The notes below the pieces were generated by a model. The model was not told where the DNA came from. It was given only the letters and a program-made list of their open reading frames with translations, and ran no database searches. Both the position numbers and the translations under genes were made by a program. A stretch of 64,000 nt of DNA from Coprenecus sp964640305 (GTDB lineage: Bacteria > Bacteroidota > Bacteroidia > Bacteroidales > UBA932), in the NCBI GenBank assembly GCA_964640305.1, contig CAZXFF010000001.1:124001-188000 (forward strand), written 5' to 3'. This document shows positions 43,631 to 52,689 of the stretch, one piece after another. The stretch's first letter is position 1. Each line of letters opens with the position of its first letter.

Positions 43631-46600
43631 TTAAATTCCAGAATTGCGCCTGCGGCGTATGATTATCCCCCCGACAACAAAGATTGCAGCCACAATCAAT
43701 GCTGCTATTGCGACATTTCCTATCAGAGCCGTTTCCTCCTGCACTTCCGTTCCCGCTTTGTCCTTTTTCAGGACCGTTCCGGAGGAAGCTTCAGCAACGG
43801 CCTCACGGATGTCCTTGATGGCTGCATTGTATCTGTCAGCCTGAGCCGGATCCACATTGGAAGCGATGTAATTCTTCAGGGCAGGATTATCACATACAAA
43901 GCCCGAACATGAAGGCCCGAATTCTGATATCAGTCCTGTATGCAGCTCTGCAATATCCTTTACCTGCTGTTCGGTGGCATTCCACATTCCCTTGCGGACC
44001 GTTTCCAGCATTATTGCCGTCATTTCCTCAAGGGCAGCCGGATTGACATCCTCGAAATACCCTTTTACTCCAAGACCGAATCTGTCCCGGACATAGACCT
44101 CGTATATTTCATTCCACAGACGGTCCTCTACGGCATCCGGCTTCATGACATTCCAGCCGAATGTATTCATGACCGTCTCCGCTATCGCATCTGCATCCCC
44201 AGCGCCACCTTTCATTTTCTCCCGTATATAGGATGGATTGAGGATGGTAGTCCGGCTTTCCACACCTATGGCTTCCTTGACCTCCTGCATCCGGACTCTG
44301 TTGCGGTTACGGTAGTCACTCAGGTAGGCATCCGGATCCTTGCCGGTCACCTCCTTTACAGCCAGGTTCAGACCGCCCATGAATTCATACACATGATCGA
44401 GGCTCAACGCTCCCCACGTATTGCTCTGCCTAGGCTGTACCACGGCATCCGTTCTGGTGAGGGCCGCCTCGAAGGCAAATTCCACAAACTGCTCCCAGGC
44501 TTCCTGGCTGCCGTAATATGCCCCCATGTTGTTAATGTAGACCTTCGCTATCTCTGATCCGGAATCCCAGCGGTCGGAGGCTTCTACCATGCCCTGGATA
44601 CCGGTTCCGTAGTTACCGCCAATCCCTCCGAAGACCCTGTATGCCGACATCTCGCGGGCCTGCTTGGGAGTCACTCCCTTCTCGGTGAGCACCCTTTCCG
44701 TTTCCTTGATGCCTTCAGCCACATTATTCACATAGGGTTCATCACCGGCTGCAGCCGCCATACGCACAGCCCTGTCGATGAGGAAAAGACGGGAAGCCGC
44801 AAGGTCCCTGAGCTGACCGCTTGTCTGCACTACCACATCTATTCTGGGACGGCCCAACTGCTCAGAAGGAATCAGACGGATGTCCGTAACCCTTCCGAAA
44901 CTGTCATACACCGGTTCCACACCAAGCATATACAGTATCTGGGCAACAGTAGCTCCTTCTGTCTCAATGAACTCCCCGCTCCACAACGTGTAGCTGACTT
45001 TTCTCGGGATGGAATCGTTGTGCCTGCTGCGGTATAGTTCTATGGTGTTTTCTGCCAGCTGCTTGCCTTTCTCCCAGGCACTGCGTGTAGGGGTTGCCTC
45101 CGCATTGATTGCAAAAAGGTTCCTTCCGGTAGGGAGAGTGTTCGGGTTAGCTACAGGATCCCCTCCGGGCGACGGGGCCACATATCCTCCGTCCAAAGCG
45201 TTCAACGCACTTTCCAGTTCCGTATCGGGGCTGGTTTCCAGCAGCCTTGCATAATTGTCTACATTCAGCACAGCCTGCTCCAGCTCCATGACACATCTGG
45301 CAAAATCCAGTTCCTTCTGAGAGTAGCTTTTCCTCATTGCCGCCATCTTGCCCATAGCCGACATCATCCCGCTGCTCATCCCCTCTGACGACATCTTCCC
45401 GGCCATTTCCATCATCATCGACATCATGTCGGGCGGAGCCTGGAGGGATTTCCCTATTTCCCTGGCACGGGCCAGTTCCTCCGGGGTTATTCCGGCTATG
45501 GTGCAAAGCTGGCTGTCATCTGCCGGTCTGCCCTGTGCGAGAAGCCGGCCTACAATCCTGCGCGCCGGTGCCACATATCGGCGGTTGAACTCCGGCATCC
45601 GTTTCAGAATCCCGTCATCCGCTTTTCCCGCAGCCTTGTCCAGACCGAAAAGGCCATATGCAACGGGATCCGTACTCATGGCATATACAGTGGAGACAAT
45701 CTGCTCCTTTTCATATTTTTCCCCAAGAACATAGAGGCGTCCGGTGACTTTCTCGGAAACAAGTTCCTCTGCAAAGTTCTCTATCCTGAATATCTCTTCG
45801 GACGTATATGGAGTATTTCCGGCAGTATCCAGTCCAAGGTCGGCACTGATCCCCATTTCCGAGGACAACCCCTTTATCTTCAGTGATATCCTGTCAAGTT
45901 CCTTACTGTCCGGAACATCCTGCTCTGACTTCCGGTCATATTCGGAAAAAAGGTCTGTAAGATCCTTGTACATACCTCTGACCTCGCTTTCCATAAAAGG
46001 GGCCGTCAGGTGTGACAACAGTCCGGCATAACTGCGCCTTTTGGCTATTATGCCCTCCCCTACATCGGCTATGGTGTACAGATACAGATGAGGCAGGGGT
46101 CCGGTCAGCCTGTCCGGCCAGTCATAAGAAGAAAGTGCCACCTGCTTGCGGGGAGTGAATTCCAGACTGCCATGAGTACCGAAATGCATCAGCACATCGG
46201 CCCCGAAACCATAGCGGGCATACAGATATGCGGCAATATAGTTATGAGGAGGTGCCGATCCCGTGCCGTGCACCATTGCAAAGTCATTTTCGCCTCCACC
46301 GGCTGCAGGCTGGGGCAACAGGACTACATTCCCCAGTTTTACCCTTGCCACTGCCATTCTTTCCCCATCGGACATATAAGGTCCCGGAAACTCCCCGTTC
46401 AGAGCCGTCACCTCCTCATAAAGTCTTGGAGGCAACGCCTTGGTCACCCATTCAGAATATGTTCCGGAATCCACCCATTCCGGATCTCCCTCCTGCATGA
46501 AACGGGACGCAGCCCCCTCGGCGTATGATCCGAACAAGGCCCCTTTTTTCATTATCAGCTCTCCCAGAGCCTCCGGTGAGGCCGGAAGTCCCTCCACGTT

Positions 46601-47785
46601 ATATCCGTTTTCCTTCAGGCAGGTCAGAAAATTGTAAAGGGAAGGGATTACTTCCATCCCTGCAGCGGTAAGGGCATTCTGCCCTGCTCCCTTATAGTAG
46701 AAAATGGCCAGCTTCTTCTCACTGTCCGGAATGGTTTTCAGTGCAATATGGCGGTTAACCGCTTCCACGAACTCATCGAGCCGGTCCGGAATAGCCTCCA
46801 GTCTCTGCAGCCCGTCTTTCCCCTCATAATGTCCGAAGACCGCAAAAGGGCGGATAGCCCCGTCTATCTCCGGAGTGACTACACTTTGGGACAGGAAGCC
46901 CCCGTTCATACCCATAGGATCATTCTCCCATGATGAAACCAGAGTATTCACATTCAAAGGAGAGAACAGCGGGATATTCCTGCTTTTCAGGTATTCCACG
47001 GTCTCATCCCCCATACGGCCATGGGCCATATTGACAATCGCGGCTGGCCTTATGGAATCCAGCTGCCCTCCCCTGACCATATTGCGGATGCTTCTGATGG
47101 GATAGGCCAGATTGCCTGTTGCCTCGAAAGAGCGGACCAGTTCCGTTGCATCTCCCATCTGGCCCGTGATGACTATCCTCGGAGCCTTGTCCGAATACAG
47201 TTTCTCGGCCTTAAGGAAACGTTCATACTCCGCAATGGACCTGAAACCCTTCTCTTCCCCTCCATCCGGATCAGGACGGTATATGTTCTCTGTCCTGTAT
47301 TCCACGACTTCTCCTGGCTCCGGGGCAGAAACGATTTTTCGGTCTATATGCCTGCGTATATAAGCCATCATGTTACGGTAGTTGGTCCTTCCACCGTTTG
47401 ACAGATAGGCCTTTACCTCTACCTCCCTAAGCGAGTCCAGGGAATTTATGTCATTGGAAGGATTCGTCACCATGGTGGTAACCACAGGCAATCCCTTCCT
47501 TGCAGCATCCAGCACTGCCTGCCGCTGCTCTTCGGTAATCCTCAGGCCCATTCCGTTTATAAACAGCATATCGTATTTCCCGGACATGGCAGCATCTTCA
47601 GGAGACAATTCTGAAATCCTTATCCTCGGATTGTCATTTGCCCTGGAAATCTCCCCGAGCTGTATAACCTGATAATTCATGAATGCCACTTCGGTCCTGC
47701 TGCCTGTGTAAAGCCAAAGTATCCATAACAATACTGCTGCGCATATCAGCGCGACAGATACGGCAATTATTCTCTTTCTGTTCAT
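43631..47785 (-). CDS. hmuS: CobN/magnesium-chelatase-like protein HmuS (heme-processing)
   Basis: A 1384-residue CobN-family protein anchored at both ends: N-terminal TM (about 5-26) and C-terminal TM (about 1353-1375) followed by RRRRNSGI. Family segments include DVLMHFGTHGSLEFTPRKQ, KVTGRLYVLGEKYEKEQ and ARRIVGRLLAQ. CobN normally inserts cobalt into corrinoids with CobS/CobT, but the neighbours here are heme genes. The HmuS subgroup has been reported in Bacteroides as a membrane heme dechelatase that removes iron from heme. It overlaps hmuR by 4 bp. A corrin role is less likely because no other cob gene is present. Confidence 0.9.
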   Translation of the reverse strand: MNRKRIIAVSVALICAAVLLWILWLYTGSRTEVAFMNYQVIQLGEISRANDNPRIRISELSPEDAAMSGKYDMLFINGMGLRITEEQRQAVLDAARKGLPVVTTMVTNPSNDINSLDSLREVEVKAYLSNGGRTNYRNMMAYIRRHIDRKIVSAPEPGEVVEYRTENIYRPDPDGGEEKGFRSIAEYERFLKAEKLYSDKAPRIVITGQMGDATELVRSFEATGNLAYPIRSIRNMVRGGQLDSIRPAAIVNMAHGRMGDETVEYLKSRNIPLFSPLNVNTLVSSWENDPMGMNGGFLSQSVVTPEIDGAIRPFAVFGHYEGKDGLQRLEAIPDRLDEFVEAVNRHIALKTIPDSEKKLAIFYYKGAGQNALTAAGMEVIPSLYNFLTCLKENGYNVEGLPASPEALGELIMKKGALFGSYAEGAASRFMQEGDPEWVDSGTYSEWVTKALPPRLYEEVTALNGEFPGPYMSDGERMAVARVKLGNVVLLPQPAAGGGENDFAMVHGTGSAPPHNYIAAYLYARYGFGADVLMHFGTHGSLEFTPRKQVALSSYDWPDRLTGPLPHLYLYTIADVGEGIIAKRRSYAGLLSHLTAPFMESEVRGMYKDLTDLFSEYDRKSEQDVPDSKELDRISLKIKGLSSEMGISADLGLDTAGNTPYTSEEIFRIENFAEELVSEKVTGRLYVLGEKYEKEQIVSTVYAMSTDPVAYGLFGLDKAAGKADDGILKRMPEFNRRYVAPARRIVGRLLAQGRPADDSQLCTIAGITPEELARAREIGKSLQAPPDMMSMMMEMAGKMSSEGMSSGMMSAMGKMAAMRKSYSQKELDFARCVMELEQAVLNVDNYARLLETSPDTELESALNALDGGYVAPSPGGDPVANPNTLPTGRNLFAINAEATPTRSAWEKGKQLAENTIELYRSRHNDSIPRKVSYTLWSGEFIETEGATVAQILYMLGVEPVYDSFGRVTDIRLIPSEQLGRPRIDVVVQTSGQLRDLAASRLFLIDRAVRMAAAAGDEPYVNNVAEGIKETERVLTEKGVTPKQAREMSAYRVFGGIGGNYGTGIQGMVEASDRWDSGSEIAKVYINNMGAYYGSQEAWEQFVEFAFEAALTRTDAVVQPRQSNTWGALSLDHVYEFMGGLNLAVKEVTGKDPDAYLSDYRNRNRVRMQEVKEAIGVESRTTILNPSYIREKMKGGAGDADAIAETVMNTFGWNVMKPDAVEDRLWNEIYEVYVRDRFGLGVKGYFEDVNPAALEEMTAIMLETVRKGMWNATEQQVKDIAELHTGLISEFGPSCSGFVCDNPALKNYIASNVDPAQADRYNAAIKDIREAVAEASSGTVLKKDKAGTEVQEETALIGNVAIAALIVAAIFVVGGIIIRRRRNSGI

Positions 47786-49920
47786 TTTCTGAAAAAACGT
47801 TCGATATCCACTGAAAGCCCTACCGTAAATGCAGTCCCGGTAGTACTCGGTGAGTTGCTGTAATAATATTCCGGTATATAATTGAAGAGATTGTCCACTA
47901 CTGCATTAATGCTGATTCCTCTCCATATTTTCTGGGACAGAGTCAGTTTCCATACCGTATAGGCCGGATAGGTCCTGGACTCTGTCTGTTCATAGTCCGT
48001 GTCGGAAGTATATACCTCGGTTGTAACGGAAGAAAGGACCCTGCCGCTCAATGCGATATCAAATCCGTAATTCTTCCAGCTTTTTCCGTAACCCAGACGG
48101 GCTGTAGCCGAATGGGGACGGGTCTGGGAAAGCAGAGGTTCACCGGACCGGACGGCTTCATCCGTATATGTATAAGCCAGCTTGGCATTTATGCCTATCG
48201 GAAGATTCATCGAAAAGGAGACATCCACACCTCTTACCTGCATCGGTGACATGTTGGTATACATCATACCCTTCAGTTCTTCATTCCATACGGTGGTTAT
48301 GCGGTTCTCTACCCAGTTATAGAACCCGCTGACAGATGCACTGACATATTTCCACGTATATTCGGCAGAGAGGGAGAGGTTCTCGCTCTGCTCCGGAGCC
48401 AGATCCGGATTCCCGTAGATCATGAATATACCGGCCATATCGAATGACATGTACATCTCTTTAAGGGTCGGAGCCCGGAAGCCCCCCGAGTAGGATCCCC
48501 TGAAAGACCAGTTCTCCAGCCTGTACATCATGCTCAGTTTAGGAGAGAAATGGCTTATCCTCTTCTGCGAGAAAAAATCATAGCGCAATCCCCCAATCAA
48601 TGTCCAGCGTTCATTAAGGTCACTTTCGACCTGGGCAAACATATCTGCCGTATGCTGCACATAGGACCCGTTGTCTGTGAACTGGTATGACATGAGATAA
48701 TCCCTCATGTAGTCAGCACCTACGACAATGGTATTCCTTCCCTTCGGATCGAAGGTACAGGTATATACGCCTCTTACAGTATTCTGGACATTGCTGTAGT
48801 CCCTGACATTGGTATTGTTGAAAAGCAGGTAATCACTTTTGTCATACTGGTCGAAACTGTAGGAAAGCTCTACCCTGTTCCTGCCGTCAATATCATATTC
48901 CCCTTTCAGACCGGCATTGATATCATAGTAACGGTCATGGCTGTCTGTCTGCATATGCCTCTCCCTCATGAAATAACCGCCTCTGGCTATCAGGCGGAGA
49001 CCGTCTATCGGCTCATACTGGAGCCGTTCTTTCACACTCCAGTTCCAACCTCCGTAGAAGGTATTGTAATCCCCGTCGTTCTTCATCCTGTATGAATCAA
49101 TGGATGAATACTGGAAATTCGCAAGACTGTTCACCCTCCCCGCAATGAAACCGGCGGAAGCCCCGTAGCGCTGTTCGTTGTGCGATCCGTAACGGGCATT
49201 CAGGTTTACAGACCATGGCTCCTTTGCCCCCGCACTGATAAGGTTAACCACTCCTCCGACGGCATTGGATCCGTAAAGCGAAGATGCCGCCCCCTTTATT
49301 ATCTCGACCCTTTCCACATTGTCGAGATTAAGGCGGTTGTAGTCTATGTTGTCCAAAGTCTCTCCGGCAATACGTTCCCCGTCCACCAGAAACAGCACCG
49401 AATTGCCTCCGAAACCCTGCATGTTAAGGGTAACCTGCTGGTCCATGGCATACGAAAACTCTATCCCTGGCAATTCAGACTCTAGCAGATCTCCTATATT
49501 GAGGGCATCAGCCCTGTTTATGTCTTCTATTGTCACCACCCTCGTGAGTATAGGGGAGTTTTTCAGCAACCTCGGAGTTCTCGTACCTGTAACTACTACA
49601 GTCTCCAGATTCATATAATCGGTTTCCAGCACAATGCTGATACTCCCGGATGTTTCCGCGGTAATCTCCAATGACTTGGAAAGATATCCCATAAGCCTGA
49701 AATTCAGAGTCACAAGATGATCGAAAGGGACATCCATGGAAAACATCCCTTTATCATCCGTAGCCGAATAAAAGTCCCTCCGTCCCTCTACGGTAACGAC
49801 AACCCCGGCCAAAGGGCTCCCTTCCGCATCCGTCACCTTCCCGCTTATGGTCCTGGACTGTCCGCAGACCTGGAACAATGCCGCAAAAACGGCAAAAATC
49901 AGAACAATGGTCCTTTTCAT
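47782..49920 (-). CDS. hmuR: TonB-dependent heme receptor, HmuR-like
   Basis: A 712-residue outer-membrane receptor: signal peptide (about 1-20), CarboxypepD-regulatory domain (22-100), TonB box region (ETVVVTGTR, about 107-115), plug (about 120-235 with VERVEIIKGAASSLYGSNAVGGVVNLI), then a 22-strand barrel ending ...FTVGLSVDIERFFRK. HmuR takes heme from HmuY and moves it across the outer membrane. It lies 8 bp after hmuY and overlaps hmuS by 4 bp. Confidence 0.92.
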   Translation of the reverse strand: MKRTIVLIFAVFAALFQVCGQSRTISGKVTDAEGSPLAGVVVTVEGRRDFYSATDDKGMFSMDVPFDHLVTLNFRLMGYLSKSLEITAETSGSISIVLETDYMNLETVVVTGTRTPRLLKNSPILTRVVTIEDINRADALNIGDLLESELPGIEFSYAMDQQVTLNMQGFGGNSVLFLVDGERIAGETLDNIDYNRLNLDNVERVEIIKGAASSLYGSNAVGGVVNLISAGAKEPWSVNLNARYGSHNEQRYGASAGFIAGRVNSLANFQYSSIDSYRMKNDGDYNTFYGGWNWSVKERLQYEPIDGLRLIARGGYFMRERHMQTDSHDRYYDINAGLKGEYDIDGRNRVELSYSFDQYDKSDYLLFNNTNVRDYSNVQNTVRGVYTCTFDPKGRNTIVVGADYMRDYLMSYQFTDNGSYVQHTADMFAQVESDLNERWTLIGGLRYDFFSQKRISHFSPKLSMMYRLENWSFRGSYSGGFRAPTLKEMYMSFDMAGIFMIYGNPDLAPEQSENLSLSAEYTWKYVSASVSGFYNWVENRITTVWNEELKGMMYTNMSPMQVRGVDVSFSMNLPIGINAKLAYTYTDEAVRSGEPLLSQTRPHSATARLGYGKSWKNYGFDIALSGRVLSSVTTEVYTSDTDYEQTESRTYPAYTVWKLTLSQKIWRGISINAVVDNLFNYIPEYYYSNSPSTTGTAFTVGLSVDIERFFRK

Positions 49921-49928
49921 ATTGATTA

Positions 49929-50597
49929 TTACTGCATTTTCAACGGATATATATAATCTATCGTCATATAGCCCTTGACTTTGCTGCCGTTCATATAATT
50001 GGACAGCTTCAGGGCAGCATAGCTTCCGTCACTGTTGCGGAGAACATATACCTTATCCGACATGGTATATACAGGAGGCATCGTAGATGTGTTTACATCA
50101 AGCCATAACGACAGTTCCGGATTGTAGAAAGAAGGTGCATAGCGGATTATTCCTTCCATCATTCCCGACATATCCACCGCTATCCGGTCTTCGGTCCATA
50201 CATCCTGCACATATGATCCTGCAGGAAGCGAGCCTGAGGCCATAAGGGCATCGAATGAACTGAATGCAGTTTCAAGCACGGCACCTCCGTTCGTTTTGGT
50301 ATCGTAACGGTGTACGGCAAAGTGCCAGCCATCCCTCGCTGTCCCCTCTTCATTCCCGCCAGCATCCACCACGGTAGTATCGATCGTCCTGGCTCCCAGA
50401 TTTATATATGTCCATTTGGAATATGAAGAAGCATCGATGTATATGGTCCCGGAAGAACTTGCCTCGTCCACCGATATGAAACCGTACTCCGAAACCGTCC
50501 CCGGCTTGTCATACCTCCCGCCGAAAATACCTTCACAAGACGGGAGCAGCCATAAGGCCGCTCCCAACAAAAAAACTCCAAACGTCTTCAATTGCAT
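49929..50597 (-). CDS. hmuY: HmuY-family heme-binding lipoprotein
   Basis: From the ATG at 50597 (MQLKTFGVFL) the protein is 222 residues with lipobox LLPSC (C21). The mature part is beta-rich with the family-type N-terminal SKWTYINLGAR and C-terminal KGYMTIDYIYP strands. HmuY proteins are surface hemophores that capture heme and pass it to HmuR. Heme-ligand residues cannot be assigned by eye because the family is divergent. The ATG at 50618 would overlap the upstream gene and is rejected. Confidence 0.85.
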   Translation of the reverse strand: MQLKTFGVFLLGAALWLLPSCEGIFGGRYDKPGTVSEYGFISVDEASSSGTIYIDASSYSKWTYINLGARTIDTTVVDAGGNEEGTARDGWHFAVHRYDTKTNGGAVLETAFSSFDALMASGSLPAGSYVQDVWTEDRIAVDMSGMMEGIIRYAPSFYNPELSLWLDVNTSTMPPVYTMSDKVYVLRNSDGSYAALKLSNYMNGSKVKGYMTIDYIYPLKMQ

Positions 50598-50601
50598 ATC
50601 T

Positions 50602-51426
50602 CTATTTATTACCTTCAAATGCTACAGTAACCGGCATGGGCATTGCCCCGGGTTTGATTACAAACTCAAAGACAGCCTTGCCGTCAGATGTGATCTTGCC
50701 TTCCATTGTTCCGGTAACCTTAAGTTCTCCCACGGTAATGTCTATCTTGTCCTGCTTCAGTATATACGCTCCGCCATCTTCTGTCATTTTCACTCCTCCT
50801 ATCACCATCGAACCGATAGTCATAGGCCCCATTCCCATAGGAGAAGTGGTCACAGTAATGTCATCCGATACGGCATCGACTGTAACAGTGGCATCTTCCA
50901 CCGTTCCGGCACTGTTTCCCATAACGGAAAGGTCCATGACTCCTTTGTATGTCCCGCTCACGACCAATCCGGCTGGAACTTTTCCAGGCTTGACGGTTAT
51001 CTTCAGACCGCCCATCACGGCAGGCACATCAAACGTAAAGACAAAATCATCCTGACCCGATACTACAGCATTCAGATTGCACTCATATTCTTTCTGCGAA
51101 TCAGCCGACATTCCCATTACGGTCTTTCCTTTTCCGGAGAGCGTATAAGTGCCGTTGTCGGAAGAGACGGAGACTCCTGTAATGGTAAACGTTCCCCAGG
51201 TATCGGATTTGTAACTTACCGATACCGTCTCGTCTGTTTCCATGACAACAGCAACGGATTGACCGTCGCTTGCTACAGGTACAGGTGAATACTGGAATTC
51301 TGCTGTGGCATAACCGTTATAATTACCGGCCACTTCTGATGCGGGTTTTGATTTTTGCGTAGGATTGCAGCCCGCCACTGCCAAAACCGCCATTACAGCG
51401 ATAGGAATAAATCTTTGCAGTTTCAT
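50602..51426 (-). CDS. Calycin-like domain lipoprotein at the head of the heme operon
   Basis: A 274-residue lipoprotein (lipobox AVAGC, C20) whose mature part looks like two related calycin-like halves, starting near AGNYNGYATAEF (residue 33) and SGTYKGVMDLSV (about 155). Similar proteins occur with heme and porphyrin uptake loci in Bacteroides. It is first in the operon, 4 bp before hmuY, directly behind the promoter. It probably binds a ligand such as a porphyrin or modulates HmuY, which is inference. The frame upstream to 51492 precedes the signal peptide and crosses the promoter. Confidence 0.75.
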   Translation of the reverse strand: MKLQRFIPIAVMAVLAVAGCNPTQKSKPASEVAGNYNGYATAEFQYSPVPVASDGQSVAVVMETDETVSVSYKSDTWGTFTITGVSVSSDNGTYTLSGKGKTVMGMSADSQKEYECNLNAVVSGQDDFVFTFDVPAVMGGLKITVKPGKVPAGLVVSGTYKGVMDLSVMGNSAGTVEDATVTVDAVSDDITVTTSPMGMGPMTIGSMVIGGVKMTEDGGAYILKQDKIDITVGELKVTGTMEGKITSDGKAVFEFVIKPGAMPMPVTVAFEGNK

Positions 51427-51454
51427 ATTTTGAATGTACTTTGGTTTCCGGGTG

Positions 51455-51485
51455 CAAAAGTACCATGGCGCATGCGGAGCCACAA
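51455..51485 (-). promoter_or_regulatory. Promoter of the heme operon
   Basis: On the - strand TTG (51483-51485), exactly 20 bp, TACTTTTG (51455-51462), with a 28-nt distance to the ATG at 51426. No Fur-like operator was recognised with confidence. Confidence 0.62.
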
Positions 51486-51746
51486 TCGTCATAAATGGCT
51501 ATTCGGCGCCCCGGACATCACCATCTATTGTGAAATTCCACAGCTGTCCGGTCCGGCCCGCCCCGACTCTCGGCGATATTCCTGACATATCCCGCCCGCC
51601 GCAGGTCAGCATCCCGCGCGGTTCCCAATCCACCCACATAGGAATCCCGTCCTGCAGATCACTCATTCCCGCAAGGGCCTGCCTCCCACACCACGCAGGG
51701 GTTCGTCTCCCACGTCTCTCGCAGGGGTCCGTCCTCCACACCACTC
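51486..51746. other. Intergenic region leading into repeat array 2
   Basis: No gene is seen. From about 51660 fragments of the 141-bp linker (CGCAGGGGTTCGTCTCCCAC and similar) appear in partial, out-of-register copies, as if the array edge had decayed. Confidence 0.5.
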
Positions 51747-52626
51747 CGCAGGTGTACCGGACCATTTCCACTAACTCGCAGTGTATCAATACATTACAGT
51801 AACCAGCGCGGTTCACCTGCGAAAGGTTCCCAGCGAACAATATGCCCCAGAAGGCGCTCTCGCAGGGGTTCGTATCCCACTTCTCTCCGCAGGTGTACCG
51901 GACCATTTCCGCTAACTCGCAATGTATCAATACTTTCCAGCAATCCACGCGGTACACCTGCGAAAGGTTGCCGGTGAATAATATGCCCCAGAAGGCACTC
52001 TCGCAGGGGTCCGTCCTCCACACCACTCCGCAGGTGCACCGGACCATTTCCACTAACTCGCAGTGTATCAATACATTCCAGCAATCCGCGCGGTTCACCT
52101 GCGAAAGGTTCCCGACGAACAATATGCCCCAGAAGGTACTCTCGCAGGGGTGCATCTCCCACTTCTCTCCGCAGGTGTACCGGACCATTTCCGCTAACTC
52201 GTAATGTATCAATACTTTCCAGCAATCCACGCGGTACTCCTGCGAAAGGTTCCCTGGGAACAACATGCCTCAGAAGGCACTCTCGCAGGGGTGCATCTCC
52301 CACGTCTCTCCGCAGGTGTACCGGACCATTTCCACTAACTCACAGTGTATCAATACATTCCAGCAACCCGCGCGGTTCACCTGCGAAAGGTTCCCGACGA
52401 ACAACATGCCTCAGAAGGCGCTCTCGCAGGGGTTCGTATCCCACTTCTCTCCGCAGGTGTACCGGANNNNNNNNNNNNNNNNNNNNNNNNNNNNNNNNNN
52501 NNNNNNNNNNNNNNNNNNNNNNNNNNNNNNNNNNNNNNNNNNNNNNNNNNNNNNNNNNNNNNNNNNCCATTTCCACTAACTCGCAGTGTATCAATACATT
52601 CCAGCAACCCGCGCGGTTCACCTGCG
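51747..52626. repeat. 141-bp tandem repeat array 2 (with internal assembly gap)
   Basis: Unit starts at 51747, 51888, 52029, 52170, 52311 and 52452 are each 141 bp apart; the last copy ends at 52626 beyond the gap. The units match array 1 and the solitary copy at 35251 (75-bp palindrome-ended element plus 66-bp linker). Two linker variants alternate irregularly (GTCCGTCCTCCACACCACT and GGTTCGTATCCCACTTCTC types). No gene is assigned, though frames stay open on both strands. Confidence 0.93.
52467..52566. other. Assembly gap of 100 N inside array 2
   Basis: The left flank ends GGTGTACCGGA and the right flank begins CCATTTCCACT, contiguous within the repeat unit. The gap therefore hides zero or a whole number of 141-bp units. 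Confidence 0.95.
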
Positions 52627-52660
52627 AAAGACCGACAGCAGCCGGTATCGGTTTATTTCC

Positions 52661-52668
52661 TACATTTG
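52661..52668 (+). promoter_or_regulatory. -7 box of pgeF
   Basis: TACATTTG matches the -7 consensus and ends 21 nt before the ATG at 52690. It lies 34 bp beyond the end of repeat array 2. No TTG is found at the normal spacing. Confidence 0.4.
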
Positions 52669-52689
52669 CACAAATCAGAACGAAATGGC

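Noticed and set aside
43631..47785. Cobaltochelatase of aerobic cobalamin synthesis
   Set aside because: No cobS, cobT or other corrin gene is present; the protein is anchored at both ends and sits in a heme-uptake operon.
51499..52303. Long open frames on both strands through the repeat array
   Set aside because: They follow from a stop-free unit of 47 codons. They have no start context, promoter or domain, and run in conflicting frames.
52345..52689. N-terminal extension of PgeF upstream of 52690
   Set aside because: It runs through the repeat array and the 100-N gap; the ATG at 52690 follows a -7 box and gives the normal family N terminus.
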